From the NCBI RefSeq assembly GCF_001649575.2, contig NC_051448.1, positions 14,536,018 through 14,600,017 on the forward strand: a DNA stretch of 64,000 nucleotides. Reading direction: 5' to 3'. Below are positions 62,318-64,000 of the stretch, in pieces. The notes below the pieces were generated by a model, which was given only the letters and a program-made list of their open reading frames with translations, was not told where the DNA came from and did no database searches. The position numbers and the translations under genes were made by a program. The stretch's first letter is position 1, and the number at the start of each line of letters is the position of its first letter. The DNA comes from Kryptolebias marmoratus (Eukaryota; Chordata; Actinopteri; Cyprinodontiformes; Rivulidae).

Positions 62318-63232
62318 CACCGCGCTTCAGTGGCACCGTGCTGGGCTATTATCTAATGCTGACGAGAAAAAAAAGTCCCCCAAAAAGCTATCTGAATCGA
62401 TTTTCTTACTTTAGTTTTTATCAAAAGCCGGCAAATTCTCTGGTGACCTGACAACTGCCCCTCGCTGTTTAATCAGGCTAATGGACCAACGCTAGCTGAT
62501 ACTGTCGGTTAGCAACTGATGTTAGCTGAGACAACCGGCTAGCTAGTTTTTTTAATCCCCTCTAATAATCCACAAATGTTGAAACGGGTATTTTTTATAG
62601 CCGACTGTTTTCTGTTTATTTAGGCAAATCCCTCCTGTCAACTACTTGTCCAACAGAAGTCCCTTGTCGACCTACAAGCCCTAAATTAGCGCTGAGATGC
62701 TTGCAGTCTCTGCGGACACCGTCTCAGGTTTGATCTGGGGGGAGTTCTCGTCACAGGAAATGACACAGAAAAGGGGGCGGGTTTAATTGCGCCGGGTTTC
62801 GGGATCTGTCCAATCAGAGCGAAGAAAAAACGCCGACACCCCGCTCGAGGCGTAATACCCGTCGTTCATTGGCTCTCATGGTGTCTAAAAGCGGAGATGG
62901 GGAGGCCACGCGATGTTTTCAATTCGATTTTAAGAGAATGTTTACAAATGTAGCCCATACGAGGGGCGATCGATATAAAAAGTGTTTGTTTATGAAGTTT
63001 ATAGGAAGCAGTATGCATTGTCGTGGGTTAAACTACGTAGCATTACACTTCAAGAGTTCGTTAGGAATGACGCGGAACTTCATTTTATATTCGGGTGGCA
63101 TCGGATCGCATTCGGCTATTTCCGTAACGCTGCCGACTGTCATATAACAACAACACAGTGAAGGTTACAGATCGAGAGGAAGAGTGTGTCCACATCTGAC
63201 ATGCATCGGTTAGTCAGACAGCGTACGACAAG
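62318..63232. promoter_or_regulatory. candidate bidirectional promoter of slc25a29 and slc25a47a
   Basis: The two divergent start codons are 916 bp apart. The interval is CpG-rich compared with the rest of the window. It holds a GC box (GGGGGCGGG, 62773-62781), a CCAAT box (CCAATCAG, 62810-62817) and an inverted CCAAT (ATTGG, 62868-62872), with no evident TATA box. This is typical of a divergent housekeeping promoter. The 5' UTRs of both genes lie within the interval. Confidence 0.6.
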
Positions 63233-63242
63233 ATGCATATAA
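63201..63242 (+). promoter_or_regulatory. upstream ORF overlapping the slc25a47a start
   Basis: An ATG at 63201 with G at -3 opens a 13-codon frame, out of frame with slc25a47a, that stops at TAA 63240-63242, past the main ATG at 63233. If transcription starts upstream of 63201, this would limit initiation at the main start. It matters only if the leader is that long. Confidence 0.4.
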
Positions 63243-63269
63243 TCGATTTCTTGTCTGGATCAGTTGCAG
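63233..63269 (+). CDS. slc25a47a: slc25a47a coding exon 1 (37 nt)
   Basis: The exon encodes MHIIDFLSGSVA plus the first base of a Gly codon and ends at the donor CAG|GTAAAT (phase 1). The ATG has A at -3. Confidence 0.85.
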
Positions 63270-63924
63270 GTAAATGGTTAAAGCTCCTCTTCTTAAGTTT
63301 TTTGTTTAGATTAGTCTTGGATCTGAATGCTGTAGCAGCTAAAACAGCTAACTGTGTGAGTTTGGTGTGATAACTAACATCTGTCAAGATTAGATTAAGC
63401 CTTACTTAACGTTTGGGTTTTCATTTATATTTGTTTTGAACTGCTGTTAGAAACAACAGCTTTTCGACACCTAAATACTAATTTAAATCGTTAAAAAAGC
63501 TAAACAGTTAAAGTTCCAGTATATAGGACACATTTTGACTAATAGTATTTAAATAAAACTATACTGTAGCATCTGCACTCTACTCTTACTTGGTAAAACA
63601 ATGCAAAAACATTTCACCTGAAAAGGTTTTTACTGCTTCTCAAAAGTAGCTTTAAACCTTTTTCTTGAGGCAAAAAAAACAAAAAACAAATAAGAAGTGG
63701 CATAAGTGGATTTGATTTGCCTTGAATATCTATCAATGTGATGCTTCTCAGATTATGTGAAAGAAGAAAGCTTTGAACAGACCTGAAGTGTTGCATTACA
63801 AAAAAAAAAGGTTCATTGCTTTGACCGTCTCAGTTCCTGTGCGCTCGCCTTGATGCTCTATTTTGTCTGAAAACAAACAGGGGCATGTGGAGTTGCTGTG
63901 GGTTACCCCCTGGACACCGTAAAG
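63233..63924 (+). CDS. slc25a47a: Mitochondrial carrier Slc25a47-type, 5' part (two exons in window)
   Basis: Two exons are visible: 63233-63269 (37 nt) and 63881-63924 (44 nt). Joined in phase 1 they encode 27 residues, from MHIIDFLSGS to the first carrier signature PLDTVK. The segment CGVAVGYPLDTVK matches vertebrate SLC25A47, a liver-enriched mitochondrial inner-membrane carrier, and the gene lies next to slc25a29 as in other vertebrates. The GT donor after exon 2 and the AG at 63999-64000 imply that exon 3 starts at 64001, outside the window. The 'a' paralogue label is by resemblance to the zebrafish name and is less certain. An upstream ATG at 63201 opens a 13-codon frame overlapping this start. 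Confidence 0.88.
63881..63924 (+). CDS. slc25a47a: slc25a47a coding exon 2 (44 nt)
   Basis: The acceptor AAACAAACAG and donor GTACAG bound 44 nt encoding GACGVAVGYPLDTVK, with the first carrier signature at its end. Confidence 0.9.
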
Positions 63925-63986
63925 GTACAGTTTGTAAGAACTGTGAGTGAAACCCTTGCCATAGGCGTAATTTTTATACCAACATT

Positions 63987-64000
63987 CTGAATCTTTTCAG
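63987..64000 (+). other. slc25a47a: acceptor before slc25a47a exon 3 at the window edge
   Basis: The last bases read CTGAATCTTTTCAG, a pyrimidine-rich acceptor with AG as the final dinucleotide. Exon 2 ends in phase 0 76 bp upstream, so exon 3 should begin with the first base beyond the window, by analogy with slc25a29 exon 3. Confidence 0.6.

Noticed and set aside
62869..63147. 92-codon frame upstream of slc25a47a
   Set aside because: It lies in the promoter/5' UTR interval, has no family similarity, and the conserved carrier N-terminus starts later at 63233.

Overview
The window looks like nuclear DNA of a teleost fish, probably a percomorph; the species cannot be told from sequence alone. 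The evidence is small exons with GT-AG introns, a generally AT-rich background, fish-type SINE, LINE, Tc1/mariner and palindromic DNA-transposon remnants, many microsatellites, and protein sequences that match vertebrate families. There are no prokaryotic operons, CRISPR arrays or rRNA genes. Single ambiguous bases occur at 23441 and 47122, both beside G or C runs.

Layout. Positions 1 to about 42,600 form a gene-poor region in which I recognise no coding exon. It holds simple repeats, a CTAG-rich degenerate array (214-684), several transposon remnants, a perfect 32-bp hairpin (14348-14416) and many copies of one dispersed repeat family. Then comes vrtn (vertnin) on the minus strand, with coding exons at 45520-45831 and 43661-45418 and a likely untranslated first exon ending at 46728. 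Positions 47,000-57,000 are again mostly repeats, with a Tc1/mariner remnant (50567-51485) and a broken, coding-like, unidentified stretch (52025-52930). The right end holds slc25a29 on the minus strand (four coding exons, 58317-62317) and, head to head with it, the start of slc25a47a on the plus strand (63233 onward). The window stops exactly on the acceptor AG before slc25a47a exon 3.

How the genes relate. slc25a29 and slc25a47a are mitochondrial inner-membrane carriers of one family. They share a 44-nt second coding exon with the same intron phases, and about 0.9 kb lies between their start codons. That interval carries a GC box, two CCAAT-type boxes and many CpGs, and looks like a shared bidirectional promoter. 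vrtn is functionally unrelated: in vertebrates it is a nuclear, DNA-binding protein linked to trunk vertebral number.

Most notable signal. A dispersed repeat occurs in at least ten places, in both orientations. It is built from one or two core units of about 210 bp that carry GCCATCTTG/GCCATTTTG (YY1-like) cores. It ends in a small hairpin followed by a CTAG-like terminus. This resembles the architecture of non-autonomous Helitron/Helentron elements, but that class assignment is an inference.
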